Shown here in pieces: positions 1 to 4,633 of a stretch of DNA of 5,506 nucleotides; within the stretch, counting starts at the first letter, position 1, and every line of letters begins with the position of its first letter. The notes under the pieces are model-generated. The model was not told the origin of the DNA, did no database searches, and saw nothing but the letters and a program-made list of their open reading frames with translations. A program made the translations under genes and the position numbers. Source of the DNA: Lachnospiraceae bacterium (lineage in GTDB: Bacteria; Bacillota_A; Clostridia; Lachnospirales; Lachnospiraceae); the NCBI GenBank assembly GCA_017632755.1, contig JAGBQU010000019.1, positions 1-5,506 on the forward strand, given 5' to 3'.

Positions 1-738
1 ACCCACCACGCAGAGATTCCGGTTCTTTTCCGCCAGCAGCCGGATCAGTTCAAATTGCACGGTATTGGTATCCTGATACTCATCCACCATAAGATACCGA
101 AAACGGTTCTGATAGTTTTCCAGCACATCCGGACAAAGCTTAAACAACTCCACCGTCTTGACGATCAGATCATCAAAATCCATCGCATTATTCTTTGCAA
201 GCTGTCTCTGGTATTCACTGTACGCCTTAGCGATCCGCTGCCTGTTAAAATCTCCGTACGCTTCCAGCTCATAGCGGGATGGGGAGATCATCTCATCCTT
301 TGCGGAGGAGATCGCTGCCATGATCGTACGCTCCTTTAACATCTTGGTATCGATCTGCAGCTTCTTGCACACTTCCTTGATGATCTGTTTCTGATCGTCC
401 GTATCGTAGATCGTAAAGCTGTTGTCAAACCCGATCCTGTCCGCATATCGTCTGAGGATCCTCACGCAGGTGGAATGGAAGGTTGCCACCCATATGCTCT
501 CGGATCCAAATCCCACCAGACGGTCGACACGCTCTCTCATCTCACCGGCAGCCTTGTTGGTGAATGTGATCGCCATGATGTTGAACGGATTGACCTGACA
601 CTCCTCGATCAGATAGGCGATCCTGTGGGTCAGCACCCTGGTCTTACCACTTCCGGCACCGGCCAGGATCAGCACCGGTCCCTCCGTCTGCAACACTGCT
701 TTTCTCTGTTCCTGATTTAATGTATCATAAATGCTCAT
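1..738 (-). CDS. pcrA: ATP-dependent DNA helicase PcrA/UvrD family, N-terminal part (partial)
   Basis: Superfamily 1A 3'-5' DNA helicase of the UvrD/PcrA type, acting in the cytoplasm in nucleotide excision repair, plasmid replication and clearing of protein-DNA complexes. The frame is open to the window edge, so only 246 of the roughly 740 residues usual for the family are present. Reading from the start, MSIYDTLNQEQ contains the Q motif (Gln11), GAGSGKT with Lys32 is Walker A, AITFTNKAAGEMRERV (about 52-67) is motif Ia, TFHSTCVRILRR follows, and DEYQD (219-223) is Walker B/motif II. The last residues, VVG, are the beginning of motif III. The start at 738 fits the family N-terminus and has an AGGA at 742-745, although the spacer is short. 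It lies 29 bp downstream of the DUF1836 gene with no obvious promoter between them, so the two probably form an operon. UvrD and Rep are close relatives, but in Firmicutes this type is PcrA. The identification of the family is very secure. Confidence 0.95.
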   Translation of the reverse strand, partial: MSIYDTLNQEQRKAVLQTEGPVLILAGAGSGKTRVLTHRIAYLIEECQVNPFNIMAITFTNKAAGEMRERVDRLVGFGSESIWVATFHSTCVRILRRYADRIGFDNSFTIYDTDDQKQIIKEVCKKLQIDTKMLKERTIMAAISSAKDEMISPSRYELEAYGDFNRQRIAKAYSEYQRQLAKNNAMDFDDLIVKTVELFKLCPDVLENYQNRFRYLMVDEYQDTNTVQFELIRLLAEKNRNLCVVG

Positions 739-767
739 ATTTCCTGTCTCGCTTTTATTGTTCTCCC

Positions 768-1376
768 TTATTTGACATCGTCTTTTGCGCCTTTCATCCC
801 ATCGATCAGCTTCTCGATCAACAGCTTTTTGGTATAGACATCAAAGCTTAAAAGGCAGATAAAGGTAAACTGTCTGAGGAAATCGGCGGACTCCTCATCC
901 GCTCCCTCAAAGGTATCCTGTGCAATCTTGAATTTGCGTGTAATGTCCTCTCCCAGGCATTTCACTTCCTCACTCTCCAGACAGAAGACCTCATCATAGA
1001 TATCCTCCAGCCGGAGTCCGTCCTCCACTTTGTAATACTTTTCCATCAGAGGCGAGAGGAGGCTCTGGATATCGCCAATGGAGAGAATGCTCTTAAAATA
1101 ATAGATAAAGACAAGCAAAAAAATATGCTCCTTGGAGTATTTTTTGCGTTCCGGCGACGGAAGCAGATGATTCTTTGCATAGTTGTTGATCATCGTTTTG
1201 GTCAGGATCTTATCCTCCTCCGGATTCCTCGCAGAGCTCTTGAGCTTCTTATCCATGAAAGTCGTCACCTGATCCATGTACAGATCGATATTCGGAATAT
1301 CCTCCGGCTTGATATAGTCGATCCGGTCCAGACTTTCCATAATGCTGTTGAGTAAATCATCCATCTCTATCGTCAT
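768..1376 (-). CDS. DUF1836 domain-containing protein with MerR-like helix-turn-helix
   Basis: A 202-residue cytoplasmic protein that I recognise as the DUF1836 family, common in Firmicutes and without a known function. Residues about 57-86 (ILTKTMINNYAKNHLLPSPE, then a KKYSKEH stretch) resemble the winged-helix DNA-recognition part of MerR regulators. The following segment (about 85-112) is hydrophobic and helical, and the C-terminal half is acidic and helical, as expected for a dimerisation or ligand domain. No signal peptide or clear membrane segment is seen. I chose the ATG at 1376 because AGGTGG (1381-1386) lies 4 bases upstream. An ATG seven codons earlier (1397) has no convincing ribosome-binding site. 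The gene is preceded by a strong promoter and a hairpin-bearing leader, and pcrA follows after 29 bp. A DNA-binding role is inferred from the fold signature only. It could regulate its own divergent promoter region, but nothing in the sequence proves this. Confidence 0.85.
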   Translation of the reverse strand: MTIEMDDLLNSIMESLDRIDYIKPEDIPNIDLYMDQVTTFMDKKLKSSARNPEEDKILTKTMINNYAKNHLLPSPERKKYSKEHIFLLVFIYYFKSILSIGDIQSLLSPLMEKYYKVEDGLRLEDIYDEVFCLESEEVKCLGEDITRKFKIAQDTFEGADEESADFLRQFTFICLLSFDVYTKKLLIEKLIDGMKGAKDDVK

Positions 1377-1380
1377 ATTA

Positions 1381-1386
1381 CCACCT
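1381..1386 (-). promoter_or_regulatory. Ribosome-binding site deciding the DUF1836 start
   Basis: On the minus strand this reads AGGTGG, one mismatch from AGGAGG, 4 bases before the ATG at 1376. It favours that start over the in-frame ATG at 1397. It overlaps the 8-bp palindrome CCTGCAGG (1384-1391). Confidence 0.6.
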
Positions 1387-1403
1387 GCAGGCCACATTCT
1401 CAG

Positions 1404-1427
1404 GTCCCGGCATCGGCGCTACGGGAC
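1404..1427 (-). other. GC-rich hairpin in the DUF1836 mRNA leader
   Basis: GTCCCG (1404-1409) and CGGGAC (1422-1427) are a perfect 6-bp inverted repeat with a 12-base GC-rich loop. It lies in the transcribed leader predicted from the promoter at 1446-1474, about 17 bases before the ribosome-binding site. It has no U-run, so it is not a terminator. It may stabilise the mRNA or be incidental. Confidence 0.4.
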
Positions 1428-1434
1428 TCCACAC

Positions 1435-1455
1435 ACACTATCTAGATTATATAGT
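1435..1455 (-). repeat. Shared promoter element, inverted copy 1 (DUF1836 side)
   Basis: On the minus strand this reads ACTA, the -10 TATAAT, CT, then AGATAGTGT. The phosphatase promoter has ACTA, TATACT, G, AGATAGTGT on the opposite strand (1504-1523). Both sit at the same offset from their -10 boxes and differ by one substitution in the -10 and by the short spacer after it. Confidence 0.6.
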
Positions 1456-1474
1456 ATCCAAAATCATTTGTAAA
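1446..1474 (-). promoter_or_regulatory. Promoter of the DUF1836-pcrA operon
   Basis: On the minus strand, -35 TTTACA (1469-1474) and a perfect -10 TATAAT (1446-1451) are separated by exactly 17 bp. Transcription would start near 1439, giving a leader of about 63 bases. The -10 lies inside a dyad ACTAT-N9-ATAGT (1437-1455), and this promoter is back-to-back with the phosphatase promoter, the two -35 boxes being 10 bp apart. Confidence 0.75.
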
Positions 1475-1484
1475 TGTTTATCAT

Positions 1485-1513
1485 TTGACACTTCCCTATC
1501 TCAACTATATACT
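1485..1513 (+). promoter_or_regulatory. Promoter of the PHP phosphatase gene
   Basis: A perfect -35 TTGACA (1485-1490) and -10 TATACT (1508-1513) are separated by 17 bp. The expected start of transcription is near 1520, about 44 bases before the ATG. The -10 and spacer lie within an inverted repeat (1496-1520), which suggests control by a repressor at this site. Confidence 0.75.
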
Positions 1514-1520
1514 GAGATAG
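1496..1520. promoter_or_regulatory. Inverted repeat over the phosphatase -10, candidate operator
   Basis: CTATCTCA (1496-1503) and TGAGATAG (1513-1520) are perfect 8-bp inverted arms around a 9-base centre that includes most of the -10 box. Outer arms TGACA (1486-1490) and TGTCA (1521-1525) extend the symmetry, with five unpaired bases on the left side. The position over the promoter core is typical of a repressor operator. The protein that binds is unknown. Confidence 0.55.
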
Positions 1521-1523
1521 TGT
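1504..1523 (+). repeat. Shared promoter element, copy 2 (phosphatase side)
   Basis: This reads ACTA, TATACT, G, AGATAGTGT and matches the element at 1435-1455 on the other strand. The shared AGATAGTGT block covers the predicted transcription start, beyond what core promoter consensus requires. It overlaps the right arm of the inverted repeat at 1496-1520. Confidence 0.6.
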
Positions 1524-1563
1524 CACACCATCACACAATACAAAACGGAAAAGAGAAATTGCC

Positions 1564-2298
1564 ATGAATTACGAACTGGATCTACACACGCATACGATCG
1601 CCAGCGGTCATGCCTTCAACACGATACGTGAGATGACGGCCTATGCCGCCCAAAAAGGCTTAAAGCTTCTGGGGATCACGGAGCACGCCCCGCATATGCC
1701 CGGTACCTGTCATGAATTCTATATTCACAACTACCGGGTACTGGATCGGAATGCATATGACGTGCCTGTCCTGTTCGGCACAGAACTCAACATTCTCGAT
1801 GAAAACGGAACCGTGGATATGCCGCAGTCGCTCCTGGAGACCATGGATATTGCGATCGCAAGCATCCATCCCCCCTGTGTCCGTCCGATGAACATGCGCG
1901 AAACGACCGGAGCCCTGATCCGGATCATGCAGAACCCGCATGTACAGATCATCGGACATCCGGATGACGGAAGATTTCCGATCAACTACGATGAGCTTGT
2001 ACGTGCCGCCAAAGATACGAACACACTGCTCGAGGTCAACAACTCCTCACTGCGGGCGGGCTCCTATCGTCCGAACGCAAGAGAAAACTATGCACGTATG
2101 CTGGAGGCCTGCGTCAAATACGATGCCGAGATCATCTTGAACTCGGACGCACATGTTGACTATGATATCGCCAACCACGATCATTCCCTTCCCCTCATCC
2201 GCGATCTGCAGTTCCCGGAAGCTCTGATCGTCAATACGGACCGGAAGAAATTGACGAAATACCTCTCACGTGATACAATCAGTATGTTAAAGCGATGA
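1564..2298 (+). CDS. YcdX-type PHP domain phosphatase
   Basis: A complete 244-residue metal-dependent hydrolase of the PHP (polymerase and histidinol phosphatase) superfamily, closest in pattern to E. coli YcdX, a trinuclear-zinc phosphatase of 245 residues. All nine expected metal ligands are visible at matching spacing: His8 and His10 in DLHTHT, His16, His41 in TEHAPH, Glu74 in GTELNI, His102 in SIHPP, His132 in GHPDD, and Asp195 and His197 in NSDAH. The EVNNSS segment (157-162) is also typical. It is cytoplasmic, with no signal peptide. The natural substrate of YcdX proteins is not firmly known. Histidinol phosphatases (HisJ/HisK) belong to the same superfamily but have a different N-terminal pattern, so that assignment is less likely. 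The ribosome-binding site is weak: only purine-rich sequence such as AAAAGAG precedes the ATG. The gene has its own promoter inside an inverted repeat, and yerC follows after 62 bp. Confidence 0.9.
   Translation: MNYELDLHTHTIASGHAFNTIREMTAYAAQKGLKLLGITEHAPHMPGTCHEFYIHNYRVLDRNAYDVPVLFGTELNILDENGTVDMPQSLLETMDIAIASIHPPCVRPMNMRETTGALIRIMQNPHVQIIGHPDDGRFPINYDELVRAAKDTNTLLEVNNSSLRAGSYRPNARENYARMLEACVKYDAEIILNSDAHVDYDIANHDHSLPLIRDLQFPEALIVNTDRKKLTKYLSRDTISMLKR
2251..2279 (+). promoter_or_regulatory. Intragenic promoter for yerC
   Basis: TTGACG (2251-2256) and TACAAT (2274-2279) are separated by 17 bp, each one mismatch from consensus, with an extended -10 TG at 2271-2272. It lies in the last codons of the phosphatase gene. 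Transcription would start near 2286, giving yerC a leader of about 75 bases independent of the upstream gene. Confidence 0.5.
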
Positions 2299-2331
2299 AA
2301 CTGCACAGTGTAAAAGTGCTTTGAGTTCGAT

Positions 2332-2341
2332 TGTTGCAACA
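2332..2341. promoter_or_regulatory. Perfect 10-bp palindrome upstream of yerC
   Basis: TGTTGCAACA is a perfect palindrome 6 bases before the yerC ribosome-binding site. The same half-sites recur as TGTTGC-TGT-GCAACA at 2718-2732 in the cold-shock promoter. It could be an operator, but a chance origin cannot be excluded. Confidence 0.3.
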
Positions 2342-2360
2342 CTCTCAAGGAGGCATAGAC

Positions 2361-2648
2361 ATGAATAAAAAAATCAAAAACGAGGCTGTAGATCACCTGT
2401 TTGAGGCGATTTTGACACTGGAAAACAAGGAGGAATGCTACGCATTCTTTGATGATCTGTGCACGGTCAACGAGCTTCTCTCGCTCACACAGCGATTTGA
2501 GGTCGCACGCATGCTCAGCGAGCAGAAGACCTATCTGGAGATTGCGGAGAAAACCGGAGCATCCACTGCTACGATCAGCAGGGTAAACCGTTCGCTCAAT
2601 TACGGAAGTGACGGATACGAGTTGGTCTTTCAGCGCTTGGATAAGTAA
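2361..2648 (+). CDS. yerC: YerC/YecD family TrpR-like transcriptional regulator
   Basis: A 95-residue DNA-binding protein of the TrpR-like YerC/YecD family. The helix-turn-helix is clear at residues about 58-79, starting YLEIAEKTGAS and ending ATISRVNRSL, which parallels the recognition helix of E. coli TrpR (ATITRGSNSL). The N-terminal part (7-55), with LTQRFEVARML at 42-52, is the helical dimerisation region. The start at 2361 is fixed by AAGGAGG (2347-2353) with a 7-base spacer. An ATG at 2331 would add ten residues but runs through this site. By family knowledge the protein is a dimeric repressor that may sense a small molecule. Comparative work, recalled from memory, has linked YerC proteins to control of histidine genes, and a hisA lies 0.5 kb away on the other strand. 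It follows the phosphatase by 62 bp and can be read from that promoter or from the intragenic one at 2251-2279. Confidence 0.9.
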   Translation: MNKKIKNEAVDHLFEAILTLENKEECYAFFDDLCTVNELLSLTQRFEVARMLSEQKTYLEIAEKTGASTATISRVNRSLNYGSDGYELVFQRLDK

Positions 2649-2652
2649 AAAC

Positions 2653-2673
2653 AATATTATTCGGAATATTTTT
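2653..2673 (+). terminator. Possible weak terminator after yerC
   Basis: AATATT (2653-2658) and AATATT (2665-2670) flank the 6-base loop ATTCGG and run into a short T-tract. The stem is only six A-T pairs, so it would be a weak terminator at best. Confidence 0.25.
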
Positions 2674-2691
2674 GCATATTATCTTTACTTT

Positions 2692-2721
2692 TTGACAAAT
2701 TTATGCTATTCTTTCTATGTT
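2692..2721 (+). promoter_or_regulatory. Promoter of the cold-shock gene
   Basis: A perfect -35 TTGACA (2692-2697) is followed after 18 bp by TATGTT (2716-2721), a partial -10. The start near 2728 would give a leader of only about 30 bases, much shorter than that of E. coli cspA. The -10 assignment is less certain than the -35. Confidence 0.5.
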
Positions 2722-2732
2722 GCTGTGCAACA
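2718..2732. promoter_or_regulatory. Dyad at the cold-shock promoter
   Basis: TGTTGC (2718-2723) and GCAACA (2727-2732) are perfect 6-bp arms around TGT, overlapping the -10 and the predicted start site. It could be an operator or a 5' hairpin of the mRNA. The arms match the palindrome at 2332-2341. Confidence 0.35.
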
Positions 2733-2759
2733 ACATATATATTTTTTGGAGGTATCAAA

Positions 2760-2960
2760 ATGAACAAAGGTACAGTTAAGTGGTTTAACAACCAAAAGGG
2801 TTACGGATTTATCTCAGACGAGTCCGGGAACGATGTATTCGTTCACTTCACAGGACTGAATATGGAAGGCTTCAAGACATTGGATGAAGGCGCTTCTGTA
2901 GAGTTCGAAGTAGTTAACGGAGAAAAAGGATCTCAGGCAGTAAACGTTACAAAGCTCTAA
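2760..2960 (+). CDS. cspA: Cold-shock protein (CspA/CspB family)
   Basis: A complete 66-residue single cold-shock domain protein, the usual length. It binds single-stranded nucleic acid and acts as an RNA chaperone, preventing secondary structure in mRNA. Visible motifs are the start [13 protein letters not shown]1 KGYGFI (13-18) and RNP2 VFVHF (26-30), with the aromatic residues Trp8, Phe9, Tyr15, Phe17, Phe27, His29 and Phe30 that form the binding face. The start is fixed by GGAGG (2748-2752) with a 7-base spacer. An upstream in-frame ATG at 2703 lies inside the promoter and is not credible. The gene has its own promoter and terminator, so it is probably monocistronic. Whether it is cold-induced or constitutive cannot be told from the sequence. 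Confidence 0.97.
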   Translation: MNKGTVKWFNNQKGYGFISDESGNDVFVHFTGLNMEGFKTLDEGASVEFEVVNGEKGSQAVNVTKL

Positions 2961-3065
2961 GGTCAATGCAACACCAGTATTAATCAGTTTTTCGATGTGC
3001 CTTTTTGAAATATAAATGTTAAATTTAGTTTTGAATTAGCAGTATTGTTTTAACGGATTAAAGGG
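2961..3065 (+). other. AT-rich 3' untranslated region of the cold-shock mRNA
   Basis: A stretch of 105 bases between the cold-shock stop codon and its terminator. I see no open reading frame with a ribosome-binding site, no promoter and no clear fold. Confidence 0.5.
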
Positions 3066-3098
3066 AAATAACCAGTCTTTTGACTGGTTATTTTTTTT
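3066..3098 (+). terminator. Rho-independent terminator of the cold-shock gene, overlapping the hisA 3' end
   Basis: A 12-bp perfect stem (3066-3077 with 3082-3093), whose core is ACCAGTC/GACTGGT, has a TTTT loop and then a run of Ts to 3098. It ends transcription about 105-140 bases after the cold-shock stop codon. The right arm and T-run include the stop codon and last codons of the convergent hisA. Because the left arm is A-rich, it may also work weakly for hisA in the other direction. Confidence 0.85.
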
Positions 3099-3870
3099 CA
3101 TTGCAACAGGCAAGAACCTTTTCAAATTCCATCTGTCCGCCAAACAGATCGAGCGCACTTCCGATCGTCACATTGACATGATCCTCCCCAAGCTGTTTGA
3201 TCAGCTTAAGATCCGCAAAATCATGTACGCCGCCGGCGTATGTCACCGGACGCTCCTTGCACGTTGCAAGGATCCTGACAAGCTCCGGCTCGATCCCCTG
3301 ACCCTTTCCCTCGACATCGACGGCATGGATCAGAAACTCATCACAGTAATCAGCCAACTCGTGCAGCGTATCCGGCGTAAGGATCACATCGGTAAACTTC
3401 TGCCATCTGTCCGTCACGATATAATATGCATCCTGACGTCTGCGGCAGCTAAGGTCCAACACAAGTCTCTGTTTCCCGACCCTTTCCACCAGTTCGCGAA
3501 GCCTGTCATATCGGATCACACCGTTTTGAAAAACATAGGAAGTGACGATCACATGCGAAGCTCCCGCTTCCAAAAACTCCTCGGCGTTTCCTACGTGAAT
3601 TCCTCCGCCGACCTGAAGGCCGCCCGGATAAGCACGCAGCGCGGCAAGCGCCTGCTGTTTTGTCTCCTCATAATATTCGCTGTCTGCGGCATTCAGCAGG
3701 ATCACATGACCGCCCCGGATCTTATGCTTTTGATACATTCTCGCATAAAAAACGCTGTCATAGTGCGAGACAAAATTTTCTTTTGCAAGATTTCCTTCAT
3801 CCATGAGCGAGCCGCCGACAATTTGTTTCACCTGTCCGTTATGTATATCAATGCATGGTCTGAACTCCAT
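3088..3870 (-). CDS. hisA: HisA, eukaryotic-type ProFAR isomerase
   Basis: A complete 260-residue (beta/alpha)8-barrel enzyme, 1-(5-phosphoribosyl)-5-[(5-phosphoribosylamino)methylideneamino]imidazole-4-carboxamide isomerase, the fourth step of histidine synthesis. The sequence is of the eukaryotic kind (yeast HIS6-like): it starts MEFRPCIDIHNGQVKQIVGG rather than with the usual bacterial HisA N-terminus. Asp8 and Asp139 (in LVLDLSCR) are the likely acid/base pair. Phosphate-binding loops are GGGI (88-91), AGGV (212-215) and GSALDLFGG (237-245), and HAVDVEGKGQGI (182-193) is another conserved segment. AGGAG (3877-3881) with a 6-base spacer supports the start. It stands alone, with no other his gene adjacent, and is convergent with the cold-shock gene, sharing its terminator. 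HisF and TrpC/PriA are related barrels but lack this N-terminal pattern. The assignment is firm for the family and good for the eukaryotic subtype. Confidence 0.93.
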   Translation of the reverse strand: MEFRPCIDIHNGQVKQIVGGSLMDEGNLAKENFVSHYDSVFYARMYQKHKIRGGHVILLNAADSEYYEETKQQALAALRAYPGGLQVGGGIHVGNAEEFLEAGASHVIVTSYVFQNGVIRYDRLRELVERVGKQRLVLDLSCRRRQDAYYIVTDRWQKFTDVILTPDTLHELADYCDEFLIHAVDVEGKGQGIEPELVRILATCKERPVTYAGGVHDFADLKLIKQLGEDHVNVTIGSALDLFGGQMEFEKVLACCNEKK

Positions 3871-3912
3871 ATTTCTCTCCTATCCGTTTCTTTTGCAGGT
3901 CACCCCTTCATC

Positions 3913-3941
3913 ATGTTATCACTTCCCACGCGGAAACTCAA
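3913..3941 (-). promoter_or_regulatory. Probable hisA promoter
   Basis: On the minus strand, TTGAGT (3936-3941) and TAACAT (3913-3918) are separated by 17 bp, with an extended -10 TG before the -10. Each box has four of six consensus bases. The start near 3906 gives a leader of about 35 bases. A small dyad TTCC-N5-GGAA (3923-3935) lies in the spacer. Confidence 0.4.
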
Positions 3942-4036
3942 GCGACGTGTATTGTAAAAAAAGGGAAATGATCCCGCATAACATTTTTGATCCTGCCCAT
4001 ACTAGATTTGTGAGATAACTCAAATCCATGAATAAC
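3942..4036. other. hisA-lipoprotein divergent intergenic region
   Basis: About 95 bases upstream of the lipoprotein ribosome-binding site. It contains a small inverted repeat, GGGA-N5-TCCC (3963-3975). I looked for a plus-strand promoter for the lipoprotein and found only poor candidates, such as TTGTAA at 3952-3957 followed by CATAAC at an overlong spacing. Confidence 0.3.
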
Positions 4037-4048
4037 AGGAGGAATATT

Positions 4049-4558
4049 ATGAAAAAGAAAAAATGGATCACACTTCTTTTCTGTTTGGCGCTGACCTGCC
4101 TTTTTTTAGCCGCATGCGGATCAAACGATCTCGCAGACGGAACGGATGACGGCATTCAGAATTCCACCACAGACCGCGGACAGAGCAACACGACACCAAA
4201 CGGGGGAAACACGGCAGAGGGAAACTCTGTCGATTCCGGTTCAGGCAACGGCCAGAATAACACCGGGTCTACCGGTAACACAAGTAACGGTTCTGACGGT
4301 TCGGGCAACACAAACAGCGCTACCGGCGGCGGCAATCCGCCGGGTTACACTGACGGAACAAACGGAGGTTCCACAGGCAATACGTCAGGCGAGACATCCG
4401 GAGCATCCTCAGCAAGTGAAGGAGACAACGGCGGTGTCATCGACAATGCTGCAAATCTTGTGGACGACACCGGAAATGCGGTCGGAAACATGATCGATGA
4501 TCTGACAGATGGTTCGGGCAGCGCAACCGGCAATACGAGCAGCAGTCAGGCACAGTAA
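4049..4558 (+). CDS. Small Ser/Gly/Asn/Thr-rich putative lipoprotein
   Basis: A 169-residue predicted lipoprotein of unknown function. The N-terminus has four lysines (2-5), a hydrophobic segment (6-22) and a lipobox LAAC with Cys23, so after lipidation and signal peptidase II cleavage it should be anchored on the outer face of the membrane. Residues 24-129 are a low-complexity linker of Gly, Ser, Asn, Thr and Asp, with STGNTS repeated at 74-79 and 108-113. A short C-terminal segment (about 130-155) has an amphipathic, acidic helical look with two DD pairs (139-140 and 150-151). No catalytic domain is seen. The ATG at 4049 is chosen because AGGAGG (4037-4042) lies 6 bases before it. The in-frame ATG at 4028 precedes that site. 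It is divergent from hisA and followed by a terminator, so it is probably transcribed alone. Confidence 0.8.
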   Translation: MKKKKWITLLFCLALTCLFLAACGSNDLADGTDDGIQNSTTDRGQSNTTPNGGNTAEGNSVDSGSGNGQNNTGSTGNTSNGSDGSGNTNSATGGGNPPGYTDGTNGGSTGNTSGETSGASSASEGDNGGVIDNAANLVDDTGNAVGNMIDDLTDGSGSATGNTSSSQAQ

Positions 4559-4593
4559 AAGCGCGAGTGCGCATCCTGTCTGATGGGCTTTTT
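4557..4593 (+). terminator. Probable terminator of the lipoprotein gene
   Basis: AAAAGC (4557-4562) can pair with GCTTTT (4587-4592). Inside it, GC and CATC (4569-4575) pair with GATG and GC (4582-4588) around one mismatch. Five Ts follow (4589-4593). The stem is imperfect but correctly placed, beginning at the lipoprotein stop codon. Confidence 0.55.
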
Positions 4594-4629
4594 GTGTAAT
4601 AGGAAATGCAGTGCACTTTCCTATTACGC
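4594..4629. repeat. Strong palindrome 1 (possible intergenic repeat element)
   Basis: GTAATAGGAAA (4596-4606) and TTTCCTATTAC (4617-4627) are a perfect 11-bp inverted repeat around a 10-base centre. The two outer bases can extend it to 13 bp with one G-T pair. There is no T-run on either strand, so it is not a normal terminator. It may be a copy of a repeated extragenic palindrome. Confidence 0.6.
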
Positions 4630-4633
4630 AGGA

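Noticed and set aside
55..720. Plus-strand open frames opposite pcrA (55-339 and 475-720)
   Set aside because: The minus strand encodes continuous PcrA helicase motifs across the whole stretch, so these are shadows.
2314..2330. GCAC-N9-GTGC-like pairing in the yerC leader as a riboswitch or attenuator
   Set aside because: Only four base pairs with no T-run and no competing structure. It is well within chance.
2181..2654. A 157-codon minus-strand open frame across yerC and the phosphatase end
   Set aside because: It overlaps two clear genes antisense and has no family signature or ribosome-binding site.
3178..3957. A 259-codon open frame on the plus strand opposite hisA
   Set aside because: It lies almost wholly antisense to a well-supported hisA, has no ribosome-binding site and shows no recognisable protein features. 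It is a codon-usage shadow.
3998..4008. CATACTAGATT near the lipoprotein promoter and CTAGATT at 1442-1448 as possible TrpR-like (CTAG) operators for YerC
   Set aside because: Only a 4-7 base resemblance with no dyad at 3998-4008. It is too weak to claim a binding site.
4146..4493. An alternative frame within the lipoprotein gene
   Set aside because: It lies inside a low-complexity gene with a good ribosome-binding site and lipobox in the other frame. The Thr/Arg-rich product is an artefact of the repeats.
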